Assembly: GCF_014650955.1 (NCBI RefSeq) | Contig: NZ_BMVY01000036.1 | Coordinates: 1 to 64,000 of the forward strand | DNA length: 64,000 nt | From: Streptomyces tauricus | GTDB taxonomy: Bacteria; Actinomycetota; Actinomycetes; Streptomycetales; Streptomycetaceae | Reading direction: 5' to 3' | Part shown: in pieces, positions 50,004 through 58,454 of the stretch | Layout: each line of letters begins with the position of its first letter | Numbering within the stretch: position 1 is the stretch's first letter | The notes under the pieces: generated by a model | The model's input: only the letters and a program-made list of their open reading frames with translations | The model's database searches: none | What the model was told of the DNA's origin: nothing | Translations under genes and position numbers: made by a program

Positions 50004-52277
50004 TCATGGCCTGCTGCCTGCCGGGGTGATCTCGACGGGTACGCCGTTGAGGACGGCCGTGCCGGACAGCGGGTCGAGCAGGCTGCCGTCCAGGAGCTGG
50101 TTGACGTTGACGCCGGGGTCCGCGGTGGCGTGGCGCAGCCGGGTGCCGGGCCGGTCGTGTCCCCAGCCGTGCGGCAGGCTCACCACCCCGCGCCGTACGG
50201 AGTCGGTGATCTCGGCGGGGGCGACGACCTCTCCCCCGGCGCCCTTCACGCGTACGGGTGCCCCGTCGACGGCGCCGAGGCGTTCGGCGTCGTCGGGGTG
50301 GATGTGCAGGGTGCAGCGGTTGGTGCCGCCGGTGAGGGCGGGGATGTTGTGCATCCAGCTGTTGTTGGAGCGCAGGTGACGGCGGCCGACCAGGACGAGG
50401 CCGTCGGGACGCTCCCGGAGGGCGTCGCGCAGGCGCGGGAGGTCGTCGGCGAGGGGGTGCGGGAGCAGTTCGACGAGACCGCTGCGGGTCTTGAGGGGGC
50501 CCGGCAGGCGCGACTGGAGCGGCCCGAGGTCGATGCCGTGGGGCGCGGCCAGCAGTCTCTGCAGGTTCAGGCCGTCGGGGCGGGCGCCGAATCCGTCGCC
50601 GTACGGGCCGAGGCGCAGCATCATGTCGAGGCGGCGCTCGGGGCCGGTGTCGCCGGTGAGGGCGGCGGCGAGTTCGCGGGGGTCGCGGCCGTGCGCCGGG
50701 GAGTGCGGTTCCCTGACGGCCTTGCCGAGGGTCTGGTCGATGACCAGGGTGTCGACGGCGGAGGGGTCGGCGCCGTGCATACCGGTCGCGGCGAGGACGA
50801 GCCGGGCGAGGATCTCCGTCTCGGCCATCCTGCCGGGTTCCAGAGGGACGGCGGCGCGGGTGTAGCGGACCTGGTTGCGTACGGCGAGGGTGTTGAAGGC
50901 GAAGTCGTGGTGCGGGCTCTGCGAGGGCGGGGGCGGCGGCAGCACGACGTGGGCGTGGCGGGAGGTCTCGTTGAGGTACGGGTCGACGCTGACCATGAAG
51001 TCGAGCGAGTCGAGGGCCTTGTCGAGGCGGTCGCCGTCGGGGGCGGACAGGACGGGGTTGGCGGCGATGACGACGAGGGCGCGGATCGGCTCGCCCTCCT
51101 GGGTGGCGGTGTCGATCTCCTCGGCGAGCGCGGCGAGGGGCAGCTCGCCCTTGGCCTCCGGGTGACTGCTCACGCGGCTGTGCCAGCGGCCGAGTGCGAA
51201 GCCGCGGCCGGGTCCCGCGGGGCGGGGCGTGCGGTCGGTGGCGGCCTGCGGGAAGAGGGCGCCGCCGGGCCGGTCGAGGTTGCCGGTGAGGATGTTGAGG
51301 ACGTCGACCAGCCAGCTGGCGAGGGTGCCGTGCGGGACGGTGCAGCTGCCGATGCGGCCGTATACGGCGGCGGTGGGCGCGGCGGCCAGCTCACGGGCGA
51401 GCGCGCGGATGGTGTCGGCGTCCACGTCACACGCTTCGGCGGCGGCCTCGGGGGTGAAGTCCCGTACGGCGTGCCGCAGTTCACCGAGGCCCTGGACCAG
51501 TCCGTCCAGATGCCCGAGGTCGGTGAGCCCTTCCTCGAAAAGGACGTACGCCATGGCGGCGAGGAGGAGGGCGTCGGTCCCGGGGCGGACGGCGACGTGC
51601 CGGTCGGCGAGCTTGGCGGTGCGGGTGCGGCGCGGGTCGATGACGGTGAGGGTGCCGCCGCGCGCTTTGAGGGCCTTGAGCTTGCCGGGGAAGTCGGGTG
51701 CGGTGCACAGGCTCCCGTTGGACTCCAGGGGGTTGGCGCCGATCAGCAGCAGGTGGTCGGTGTGGTCCAGATCGGGTACGGGGATCGCGTTCGCGTCGCC
51801 GTAGAGGAGACCGCTGGAGACGTGCTTGGGCATCTGGTCGAGCGTGGACGCGGTGAAGACGCTGTGCGTACCGAGGCCGGAGAGCAGGACGGCCGGGTAG
51901 AGGGCGCCGGCCATGGTGTGCACGTTCGGGTTGCCGAGGACGGCTCCGACGGAGTGCGGGCCGTGCCGCTCGACGACCGGGCGCAGTCCGGCGGCGACGG
52001 CGTCGAATGCCTCCTCCCAGGTGGCCTCGCGCAACTCGCCGTCCTTGCGGACGAGGGGGGTGCGCAGGCGGTCCGGATCACCGTCGGCGGCCCCGAACGA
52101 CGCGCCCTTCGGGCAGATGAACCCCTGGCTGAACACATCGTCACGGTCCCCGCGCGCGCTCGTCACCCGGGTCCCCTCGATGGTGAGCGTCAGCCCGCAG
52201 GTGGCCTCGCAGAGCGGGCAGATACGCAGGGCTGTGCGTGAGCTGGAGTGGGAGCGGGAGTCGGCGGTGGTGGACAC
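50004..52277 (-). CDS. Molybdopterin oxidoreductase of formate dehydrogenase/nitrate reductase type
   Basis: 757 residues from a GTG with GGGAGGACC just upstream. An N-terminal [4Fe-4S] site (Cys20-x2-Cys23-x3-Cys27, Cys55 in FICPKG) leads into the DMSO reductase-family catalytic domain, including LGNPNVHTMAGALYPAVLLS, LLIGANPLESNGS and the C-terminal cofactor domain (SNNSWMHNIPAL; VSLPHGWGHDRP). No Tat signal, so it is cytoplasmic. The residue coordinating Mo cannot be assigned by eye. No electron-transfer subunit is adjacent; such solitary enzymes are common in Streptomyces and their substrate is unknown. An operator of family A lies 51-66 bp upstream of the GTG. Confidence 0.9.
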   Translation of the reverse strand: MSTTADSRSHSSSRTALRICPLCEATCGLTLTIEGTRVTSARGDRDDVFSQGFICPKGASFGAADGDPDRLRTPLVRKDGELREATWEEAFDAVAAGLRPVVERHGPHSVGAVLGNPNVHTMAGALYPAVLLSGLGTHSVFTASTLDQMPKHVSSGLLYGDANAIPVPDLDHTDHLLLIGANPLESNGSLCTAPDFPGKLKALKARGGTLTVIDPRRTRTAKLADRHVAVRPGTDALLLAAMAYVLFEEGLTDLGHLDGLVQGLGELRHAVRDFTPEAAAEACDVDADTIRALARELAAAPTAAVYGRIGSCTVPHGTLASWLVDVLNILTGNLDRPGGALFPQAATDRTPRPAGPGRGFALGRWHSRVSSHPEAKGELPLAALAEEIDTATQEGEPIRALVVIAANPVLSAPDGDRLDKALDSLDFMVSVDPYLNETSRHAHVVLPPPPPSQSPHHDFAFNTLAVRNQVRYTRAAVPLEPGRMAETEILARLVLAATGMHGADPSAVDTLVIDQTLGKAVREPHSPAHGRDPRELAAALTGDTGPERRLDMMLRLGPYGDGFGARPDGLNLQRLLAAPHGIDLGPLQSRLPGPLKTRSGLVELLPHPLADDLPRLRDALRERPDGLVLVGRRHLRSNNSWMHNIPALTGGTNRCTLHIHPDDAERLGAVDGAPVRVKGAGGEVVAPAEITDSVRRGVVSLPHGWGHDRPGTRLRHATADPGVNVNQLLDGSLLDPLSGTAVLNGVPVEITPAGSRP

Positions 52278-52327
52278 GGGTCCTCCCGGAGGGGATGGCG
52301 ACAACGGTGGCGCTCTGACCGGGCCGA

Positions 52328-52343
52328 GCATACCGACCGGTAT
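52328..52343. promoter_or_regulatory. TetR-type operator, family A (site 4)
   Basis: GCATACCGACCGGTAT; its inner part is ATACCG-AC-CGGTAT with perfect 6-bp arms. In the promoter region of the molybdopterin oxidoreductase. Confidence 0.66.
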
Positions 52344-52577
52344 GGACGGTGGGGAGGGGGTACGGGGGTCGGGTCGCAAATTCGCGACACCGGGGGCGCG
52401 GGGTGGCAGGGTTCTGGGCTGGGGGCGGAAGCGGGGCGCGGCGCTCCCGGCTCCGGGTGCGGGACCCGGCCGCGCGGGACGGATGAGGGCAGCGAGGCTC
52501 CGGGCTCGGGACCGGGCTTCGGGCGGGGGCCCGTTTCCGGGGGCCGGTGACTGCAGCGGGGCTCCTAGCTCCGGATA

Positions 52578-52629
52578 CGGACCCGGGCTGCGGACCCGGG
52601 CTGCGGACCCGGGCTGCGGACCCGGGCTG
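52578..52629. repeat. 13-bp tandem repeat, four copies
   Basis: CGGACCCGGGCTG starts at 52578, 52591, 52604 and 52617 without interruption, then decays. It lies in the 473-bp stretch between the oxidoreductase and the next TetR gene, where I see no gene. Confidence 0.85.
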
Positions 52630-52750
52630 CGGGCTGCGGATGTTCGCGTAGCCCGGGGTTGGCGGGCTGAACGCGCTCGCGCCGTGCGGCGGATGCGCGG
52701 CCGAGCGGGTTCGCGATCGGCCGTACACGCGCACGGCCGGCGCGCGTCGA

Positions 52751-53371
52751 TCAGTCGAGTGAGCGTGAGAGGTACGCCCGCAGCAGCTCTCGTGTCTCCT
52801 CGATGACCCGTTCGTCGCCCGCCGGGTCAAGGCGGAAGGCGAGTTGGACGAGGGTGTCGGCGGCCTCGACGGCGATGAGGAAGATGCGCCGGAGGTCGTC
52901 GTCGGGGGCGCGGTCGAGATAGGCCGAGAGCATGTCGGTCAGCCGGTCGGCGACGCGGGTGTTGGGCTCGGCGTCACGCGTGCCGACGGGTATCTGGTTG
53001 CCGAAGTCGACGAGGGAGAAGCCGGGCGCGGTGCGCTTCATGCCGAGGTACTCGTCGAGGACCGCGTCCATGGCCACCCGCCAGCCCGCTCCGCTGCCGG
53101 TCTCCTGGAGGCGGCGGGTGACACGCTCGGTGTAGATGTCCAGGTTGCGCTGGGCGAGCGCGTCGACCATGGCCCGCTTGTTGCCGAAGAACCGGTAGAC
53201 GGACCCGATGGGCACTCCGGCGCGCAGGGCGACCGCGCGGGTGCTCAGGGCGTCGTAGCCGACCTCGTCCAGGAGGTCGGCGCAGGCGTCGAGGATACGG
53301 GTGAGTCGTTCGGCGCTACGGCGCTGGACGGGCGCGCGGCGCAGCGAGGTCGCATGGGGCACGGGCTTCAT
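52751..53371 (-). CDS. TetR-family regulator
   Basis: 206 residues. HTH at about 38-66 (LSTRAVALRAGVPIGSVYRFFGNKRAMV), followed by a helical effector domain of the TetR_C_17-like look (SLVDFGNQIPVGTRDAEPNTRVADRL). The ATG at 53371 has AAAGG 5 bases upstream; the longer frame to 53434 is rejected. It is upstream of, and in the same direction as, the molybdopterin oxidoreductase; the family A site between them could be its target instead of that of the regulator at 22756. No other palindrome is visible at its own start. Confidence 0.87.
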   Translation of the reverse strand: MKPVPHATSLRRAPVQRRSAERLTRILDACADLLDEVGYDALSTRAVALRAGVPIGSVYRFFGNKRAMVDALAQRNLDIYTERVTRRLQETGSGAGWRVAMDAVLDEYLGMKRTAPGFSLVDFGNQIPVGTRDAEPNTRVADRLTDMLSAYLDRAPDDDLRRIFLIAVEAADTLVQLAFRLDPAGDERVIEETRELLRAYLSRSLD

Positions 53372-53724
53372 GATGCCTTTCCGCCTGGGTCCGGTGAACC
53401 TTGCCCTTGGGTACGAAGTCGGTGCCCGTACCACTCATCCAACCCCGCGTGCGACTTGCCACGGGACGCGGCACCGGGACCGAGCCGGGCCGGGCCGCGT
53501 ACGGCGCTGGTCACGGTCGTGTGATGCCCAGCGGGCGGCAGAGGCCGCGGGCCGCGCCGCCGCCCGCGAAGGGATCAAGCCGTCCCCCGCCACTCCCTGA
53601 GACCGCCGGGACGCGCCACCACCCGCGAAAGCCGCAAGCCGCACACCGCAGGCAGTGTTGGTCACGCACCGCCGCTCACGGACGCAGGAGGCGGGAGCGG
53701 GAGGCGGGACGCCGGGGGCCCGAG
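53372..53724. other. Intergenic stretch without recognised gene
   Basis: 353 bp between two leftward genes. It holds short direct repeats of the type CGCCGCCCGCGAA and CACCACCCGCGAA (about 53560-53640), but no credible coding frame, hairpin of note or known element. Confidence 0.4.
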
Positions 53725-54525
53725 TCACCCGCTGGGCGCTGCCCCCAAGGCCACCTCGCCGAACGGCAACCCCATGGGCACCCCGCCCCCAACCATCGGC
53801 GCCGAGCCACGCGAACCGACCGCCAGGGCCGCCGGGGCCACCGGAGCCGCCGCAAGCGCCAAGCCGTCGGTCGCGGACCCGGCATCGGACCCGGCGTCGG
53901 ACCCGGACCCGGACGCCGACTCGGTCGCAGGCTCGGACGCGGGCGGTGCCCCACTCGTCCGCGGGCCGGTCGGTGTCGGACCCGGGTCCGACACCGTGAT
54001 GTCCGCCGTGCTGGCGACCGGCTCTCCGTCGACGGCCCAGACCGTGTCGTCGTCGGCGTGCAGGCGCACCGTCACCTGATGGGTGCCGCGCGAGACGACG
54101 TCGGCCGCGAGGTGGTGGTCCGGGCCCCGGAGCACGGACAGGGGGCGGCCGTCCAGCCGGAGCAGCGCGTAACCGCGACCCGGTTCGGCCTTCTTCGCCG
54201 TGCCGGCCGGCGAGAAGCGGAAGTCGCGGACGGTCAGCCGGACGTCCCAGCCGTCGTCGGCATCGCCGGCCTCGCCGCCATCACCGGCGTCCCCGTCCAC
54301 GGCCGGCTGTATCTCGATCTCGACCTCGGGTGCGCTCTTCTCGTCGATCTCACGGTAGTGCCGCCCCTCCTCGTCCGTGTCCTTCAGCACCTTGCCCACC
54401 GGTGACGGTCTGACGTTGTCGTCCTCGCGCGCGCCGTCGGACCCGCAGCCCGTCGCTCCGACGAGCAGAGCACCGAACAGGGCACAGACCGCGAGCGCGG
54501 TGAGGAATACGCGCGTCCACGACAT
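53725..54525 (-). CDS. Probable lipoprotein of unknown function
   Basis: 266 residues. A signal peptide with lipobox-like end (LLVGATGCGSD; Cys27 would be lipidated) is clear. The mature part has one beta-rich central domain (about 70-170: DVRLTVRDFRFSPAGTAKK; THQVTVRLHADDDTVWAVDGE), an acidic Asp/Gly-rich loop, and a low-complexity Gly/Ser/Ala tail of some 80 residues. It is surface exposed. I do not recognise the domain. Divergent from hmgA, without evidence of a link. Confidence 0.8.
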   Translation of the reverse strand: MSWTRVFLTALAVCALFGALLVGATGCGSDGAREDDNVRPSPVGKVLKDTDEEGRHYREIDEKSAPEVEIEIQPAVDGDAGDGGEAGDADDGWDVRLTVRDFRFSPAGTAKKAEPGRGYALLRLDGRPLSVLRGPDHHLAADVVSRGTHQVTVRLHADDDTVWAVDGEPVASTADITVSDPGPTPTGPRTSGAPPASEPATESASGSGSDAGSDAGSATDGLALAAAPVAPAALAVGSRGSAPMVGGGVPMGLPFGEVALGAAPSG

Positions 54526-54737
54526 GCCGGGAGATTAGAACACCGCTCCGACAGCCGGATCCCCCTGGAGTCGGGTTCTTGGGCCGAGTCGGGCTCCCGG
54601 GCACCACTCCCGGCCACCCCGGCGGATCTGGCGCGATTCAGCCCTCTCCCGCCAGGGCCCGACCCCCTCCCCCTTGCGCACCGATTCACCGAATCCTACG
54701 GTGATGCATAGGAATCAGAACGAGGGAGCGATCAGTC

Positions 54738-56192
54738 ATGAGCGGGGACGCGCGCAACGGCGCCACGGCACTGCGGAAGACCGCCGAGGCGCTGACGTAT
54801 CTCTCGGGGTTCGGCAACGAACACAGTTCGGAGGCGGTCCCGGGCGCACTCCCGCACGGCCGCAACTCACCGCAGCGGGTCCCGCTCGGGCTGTACGCGG
54901 AACAGCTGAGCGGATCGGCGTTCACCGAGCCGCGGGCGCACAACCGCCGCTCGTGGCTGTACCGCATCCGCCCGTCGGCCGCGCACCCCGCCTTCACCCG
55001 CACGGACAACGGCACCCTGCGCTCGGCCCCCTTCACGGAGTCGGTGCCCGACCCGAACCGGCTGCGCTGGAACCCGCTGCCGGAGCCGGCGCCGGGCACG
55101 GACTTCCTGGCGGGCCTGTGGACCCTCGGCGGCAACGGCGACGTCGCTCAGCGCACCGGCATGGCCGTGCACCTCTATCACGCCAACTCCTCGATGCGGC
55201 GCGTGTTCAGCGACGCCGACGGCGAGCTGCTGATCGTGCCCGAACACGGGGGGCTGCTGCTGCGCACCGAGTTCGGGCTGCTGCATGTGGAGCCGGGACA
55301 TGTGGCGCTGATCCCCCGTGGGGTGCGCTTCCGTGTGGAGTTGCTGGGCAGCGCCTCCGACGACGCGGCGGACCCGGCCGGCCCGACCGCCCGCGGGTAC
55401 GTGTGCGAGAACTACGGCGCGCCCTTCCAGCTCCCCGACCTCGGCCCGATCGGCGCCAACGGTCTCGCCAACCCCCGGGACTTCCGGGCCCCGGTCGCCG
55501 CGTACGAGGACGACGAGGGCGACGGGAGCACGGCGGCGCCCGTGGAGGTGGTCAACAAGTTCTGCGGCAACCTGTGGACCGCGATGTACGACCACTCGCC
55601 GCTGGATGTAGTGGCCTGGCACGGCAACCATGTGCCGTACACCTACGATCTGCGCCTCTTCAATGTGATCGGCACCATCAGCTACGACCATCCCGACCCG
55701 TCGATCTTCACCGTGCTGACGTCGCCGTCCGACACCCCGGGTCTCGCCGGGGTCGACTTCGTGGTCTTCGCGCCGCGCTGGCTGGTGGGCGAGGACACCT
55801 TCCGGCCGCCCTACTTCCACCGGAACGTGATGAGCGAGTACATGGGGCTCATCGAAGGCGCGTACGACGCGAAGGCGGAGGGGTTCGTGCCGGGCGGTGG
55901 CTCGCTGCACAACATGATGTCCGCGCACGGCCCCGACCGGGAGACCTTCGAGCGGGCCAGCGCCGCCGAGCTGCGACCGCAGAAGGTCGACGACGGTCTG
56001 GCCTTCATGTTCGAGACGCGCTGGCCGGTCACCGCCACCGCGCAGGCCGCCCGCGCGGAGCATCTGCAGACGGCGTACGACGACGTGTGGCAAGGCCTCC
56101 AGCGGCACTTCAGGCCCGTCGACGGGCGGCTCGACGGGCGGCTCGACCGGCACCCCGACGGCCCGCCCGGCGGACCGCTCGACCGACCGTGA
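54738..56192 (+). CDS. hmgA: Homogentisate 1,2-dioxygenase
   Basis: 484 residues. The N-terminus LTYLSGFGNEHSSEAVPGAL and QLSGSAFTEPRAHNRRSWLY are family signatures. Iron is bound by the His/Glu/His set in the C-terminal cupin, including PPYFHRNVMSEYMGL (about 356-370). It opens the ring of homogentisate to maleylacetoacetate in tyrosine and phenylalanine breakdown. The C-terminal extension (after about 455) is a repetitive Asp/Gly/Arg/Pro tail (DGRLDGRLDRHPDG) not part of the enzyme fold. A GntR/UTRA regulator follows in the same direction; fumarylacetoacetase is not in the window. Confidence 0.97.
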   Translation: MSGDARNGATALRKTAEALTYLSGFGNEHSSEAVPGALPHGRNSPQRVPLGLYAEQLSGSAFTEPRAHNRRSWLYRIRPSAAHPAFTRTDNGTLRSAPFTESVPDPNRLRWNPLPEPAPGTDFLAGLWTLGGNGDVAQRTGMAVHLYHANSSMRRVFSDADGELLIVPEHGGLLLRTEFGLLHVEPGHVALIPRGVRFRVELLGSASDDAADPAGPTARGYVCENYGAPFQLPDLGPIGANGLANPRDFRAPVAAYEDDEGDGSTAAPVEVVNKFCGNLWTAMYDHSPLDVVAWHGNHVPYTYDLRLFNVIGTISYDHPDPSIFTVLTSPSDTPGLAGVDFVVFAPRWLVGEDTFRPPYFHRNVMSEYMGLIEGAYDAKAEGFVPGGGSLHNMMSAHGPDRETFERASAAELRPQKVDDGLAFMFETRWPVTATAQAARAEHLQTAYDDVWQGLQRHFRPVDGRLDGRLDRHPDGPPGGPLDRP

Positions 56193-56265
56193 GGGCCCCG
56201 AGGTCCCCGGGGCCCTCCACCACCACCCGTTGCACCGAACGCCCGCGACCGGTACGGATACCCTC

Positions 56266-57015
56266 GTGACCTCCTTCGCGCCCGACTCGATCGTCCTGAA
56301 CCGCAAGCTGCCGCTCTGGTATCAGGTGTCTCAGTCCCTGCGCGCCTCGATACTCGGGCGGTCCGCGCAGGACCCGCTGCGCCTGCCCACCGAGGAACGG
56401 CTGGCGGAGCACTACGGGGTGAGCGTGCTGACCATGCGGCAGGCGCTCAAGGAGCTGGAGGACGAGGGGCTCATCACCCGGCACCGCAGACGCGGCACGT
56501 TCATCGAGCCGAGCGCCCTGCGGGGCGCGCCGGTCCGCCTCCTCGGCTCGGTGGACGCCATCGTGGCCCAGCAGTCGGGCATGACGACGGAGCTGCTGGA
56601 CCACGGCAGCGAGCCCGTGTCCGGCGAACTCTCCGCGTACTTCCCGGATCTGACGGAGGTGGCGACGTACCACCGGCTGCGCAGCGACGAGAAGACCGGC
56701 GAACCGACCAACCACGCCCGCAACTACGTGCGGCCGGAGCTGGCGGCCCTGTTCGCTCCGGAGGACCTGGTCCGCTGGCCCATGACCAAGGTCCTGCGGG
56801 ATGTGGCGGGGGCGCGCATCGGCCAGATCACCGACACCGTCGAGGCGCGGCTCGCCGACCCGGAGACCGCCCGGCTGCTGCAGGTGCCGCTGCTGAGCCC
56901 GATCCTGCACTACACGGGCATCGTGCACGGCGCGGACGGCCAGGCGCTCGACGTGGTCCGTATCCACTACCGGGGCGACCGTTTCTCGTTCACGGTCACC
57001 CTCGACGCCCACTGA
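56266..57015 (+). CDS. GntR-family (UTRA domain) regulator
   Basis: 249 residues from a GTG. The winged helix (about 15-80: LPTEERLAEHYGVSVLTMRQALKEL) leads to a UTRA ligand domain with PNYVRPEL-like NYVRPELAALF and a C-terminal VVRIHYRGDRFSFTV strand. It follows hmgA by 74 bp and is the natural candidate to control homogentisate breakdown in response to an aromatic intermediate (inference). No other gene of the pathway is seen downstream. Confidence 0.9.
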   Translation: MTSFAPDSIVLNRKLPLWYQVSQSLRASILGRSAQDPLRLPTEERLAEHYGVSVLTMRQALKELEDEGLITRHRRRGTFIEPSALRGAPVRLLGSVDAIVAQQSGMTTELLDHGSEPVSGELSAYFPDLTEVATYHRLRSDEKTGEPTNHARNYVRPELAALFAPEDLVRWPMTKVLRDVAGARIGQITDTVEARLADPETARLLQVPLLSPILHYTGIVHGADGQALDVVRIHYRGDRFSFTVTLDAH

Positions 57016-57065
57016 CCGTGCGGGACCCGGACGCCGGCCGAGGGCCACGTCGTACGATGCCGGGC

Positions 57066-58271
57066 GTGACGCCCGACGACGCTCCGCTGCTCGCGGACCT
57101 CATGCCGTGGTCCGTCGCACCTCCCCGGCTGGGCCGGGCGTGGCCGGCGGCGCCCGACGCGGCATCCCTGAAAGCGCGGTGGGACGCCCTGGTGAAGGCC
57201 GAGGGGCCCGACCGGGAGGCGTTGTTCGGCGCCACCCGCGCACGGACCCTGCACTCGGCCGTGGCGCAGCTGCCCGGCCAGTCCTCCGGTACGGGCCGGC
57301 TGGCGCGCGCCTCGGGCCCCTGCGCGGAGCCGGTCCGGGTGCAGACCGGCCCGTTCGACGAGCAGTGGCTGATCCCCGACCACCGGCTGATCGACGCGGC
57401 GCGTCCTGAGCTGTGGCGGGTGGCCGACGAGCACCAGGTGTTCGCGGTCGAGCAGCCCTCGCCCGACGGACCGGCGCTCCTCGTCGCGTCGGTGCTGCCG
57501 ATGGTCCCGCCGCAGCCGAGGACGCCCGGGACGAAGGCGGCCCCCGTCGCCCGCCCCGGCCGCGTCCATCCCCTGTACCGGCGCCCCGGCGGCCTCGAAC
57601 CGAACCTGACGCCGGGCCTGCTGGACCTCCTGGCCGTGCGCCTCGGCCACTCCCCCGCCCCGCTCGACGTCCTCGCCTGGACGGTCGCGGTCGCCGAGCG
57701 AGGACCACGCGGGGTGGCCGTCCCGCTCACGGCCGATCCCGAACTGTGGGCGCACGGAACCGAGTTGGGCCATGGCATGCTGCGGCTGATGCGCCGCGAC
57801 GGTGAGCGCCCCAAGCTCCCCGGCGGACGCCGCCCGTATGTACGGGCTCCGCTCCCGCCCCTCCCGCTCGAACCGCGCTACGACCGCGAGGAGGAGACCC
57901 TGCACCTCGACGAGGGCCGTATCTCCCCCGTCCCGCCCGCGGCCTGGGACTTCGAGGTCGGCGGCGTCCGCGTCCTGGACCAGTGGTTCGGCAACCGGAT
58001 CACCCGCCCCGAGCCCGGCACGCTGGAGGCCGTCCGGCCCTCGACCTGGCCCCAGACCTGGACCTCCGACCTCCTGGAACTGGTGACGGTCCTCACGCTG
58101 CTCTCCGAACTGCGGTCGCAGCGAGCGGAGTTGCCGGTGCGGACGGCTCCCGTCACCACGGCGGACCTGCACAAGGCGGGCGTACTCCCACCCCCCACCC
58201 CCACGCAGGCCCCAGCCTCGGTCCTGACCCACGAGGAAGAGGGCCCAGAGGGCCAGTTCACCCTGCTGTAA
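57066..58271 (+). CDS. Type ISP restriction/modification-like protein, C-terminal specificity part only
   Basis: 401 residues. The C-terminal block AWDFEVGGVRVLDQWFGNR followed by a TWTSDLLELVTVLTLLSELR helix matches the DNA-specificity/C-terminal end of type ISP restriction-modification polypeptides. There is no methyltransferase motif (NPPY/F) nor helicase or nuclease motif in the rest, and about 300 preceding residues are unrelated in appearance. It may be a stand-alone DNA-binding protein derived from such a system. Start at GTG 57066 or ATG 57057; no clear ribosome site. Overlaps nothing; 50 bp after the GntR gene. Confidence 0.7.
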   Translation: MTPDDAPLLADLMPWSVAPPRLGRAWPAAPDAASLKARWDALVKAEGPDREALFGATRARTLHSAVAQLPGQSSGTGRLARASGPCAEPVRVQTGPFDEQWLIPDHRLIDAARPELWRVADEHQVFAVEQPSPDGPALLVASVLPMVPPQPRTPGTKAAPVARPGRVHPLYRRPGGLEPNLTPGLLDLLAVRLGHSPAPLDVLAWTVAVAERGPRGVAVPLTADPELWAHGTELGHGMLRLMRRDGERPKLPGGRRPYVRAPLPPLPLEPRYDREEETLHLDEGRISPVPPAAWDFEVGGVRVLDQWFGNRITRPEPGTLEAVRPSTWPQTWTSDLLELVTVLTLLSELRSQRAELPVRTAPVTTADLHKAGVLPPPTPTQAPASVLTHEEEGPEGQFTLL

Positions 58272-58289
58272 CCCCTTCAGAGGGCGCAG

Positions 58290-58400
58290 CCCCGCCCCAA
58301 AGGGGCGCGGGGAACGGCGCAGTCTTTTGCTTTTAAGGGGCACCGGAAACTGCGCGACCGGCCCCCACGGGCCCGCAGCCGCCCAACCGACCGCCGCCCC
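58290..58400 (+). repeat. Dispersed GC-rich element, two copies
   Basis: Cores near 58301 (GGGGCGCGGGGAACGGCGC) and 58337 (GGGGCACCGGAAACTGCGC, degenerate), linker AGTCTTTTGCTTTTAA, then the tail GACCGGCCCCCACGGGCC and CGCAG. Confidence 0.85.
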
Positions 58401-58454
58401 GACCCCTCGGCCCACGCAGGACAAAGCCGCCGCCCGCGGGTCATGATCCCCCGC

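Noticed and set aside
53401..54405. 334-codon plus-strand frame
   Set aside because: Antisense to the lipoprotein gene and made of Arg/Gly/Pro shadow sequence.
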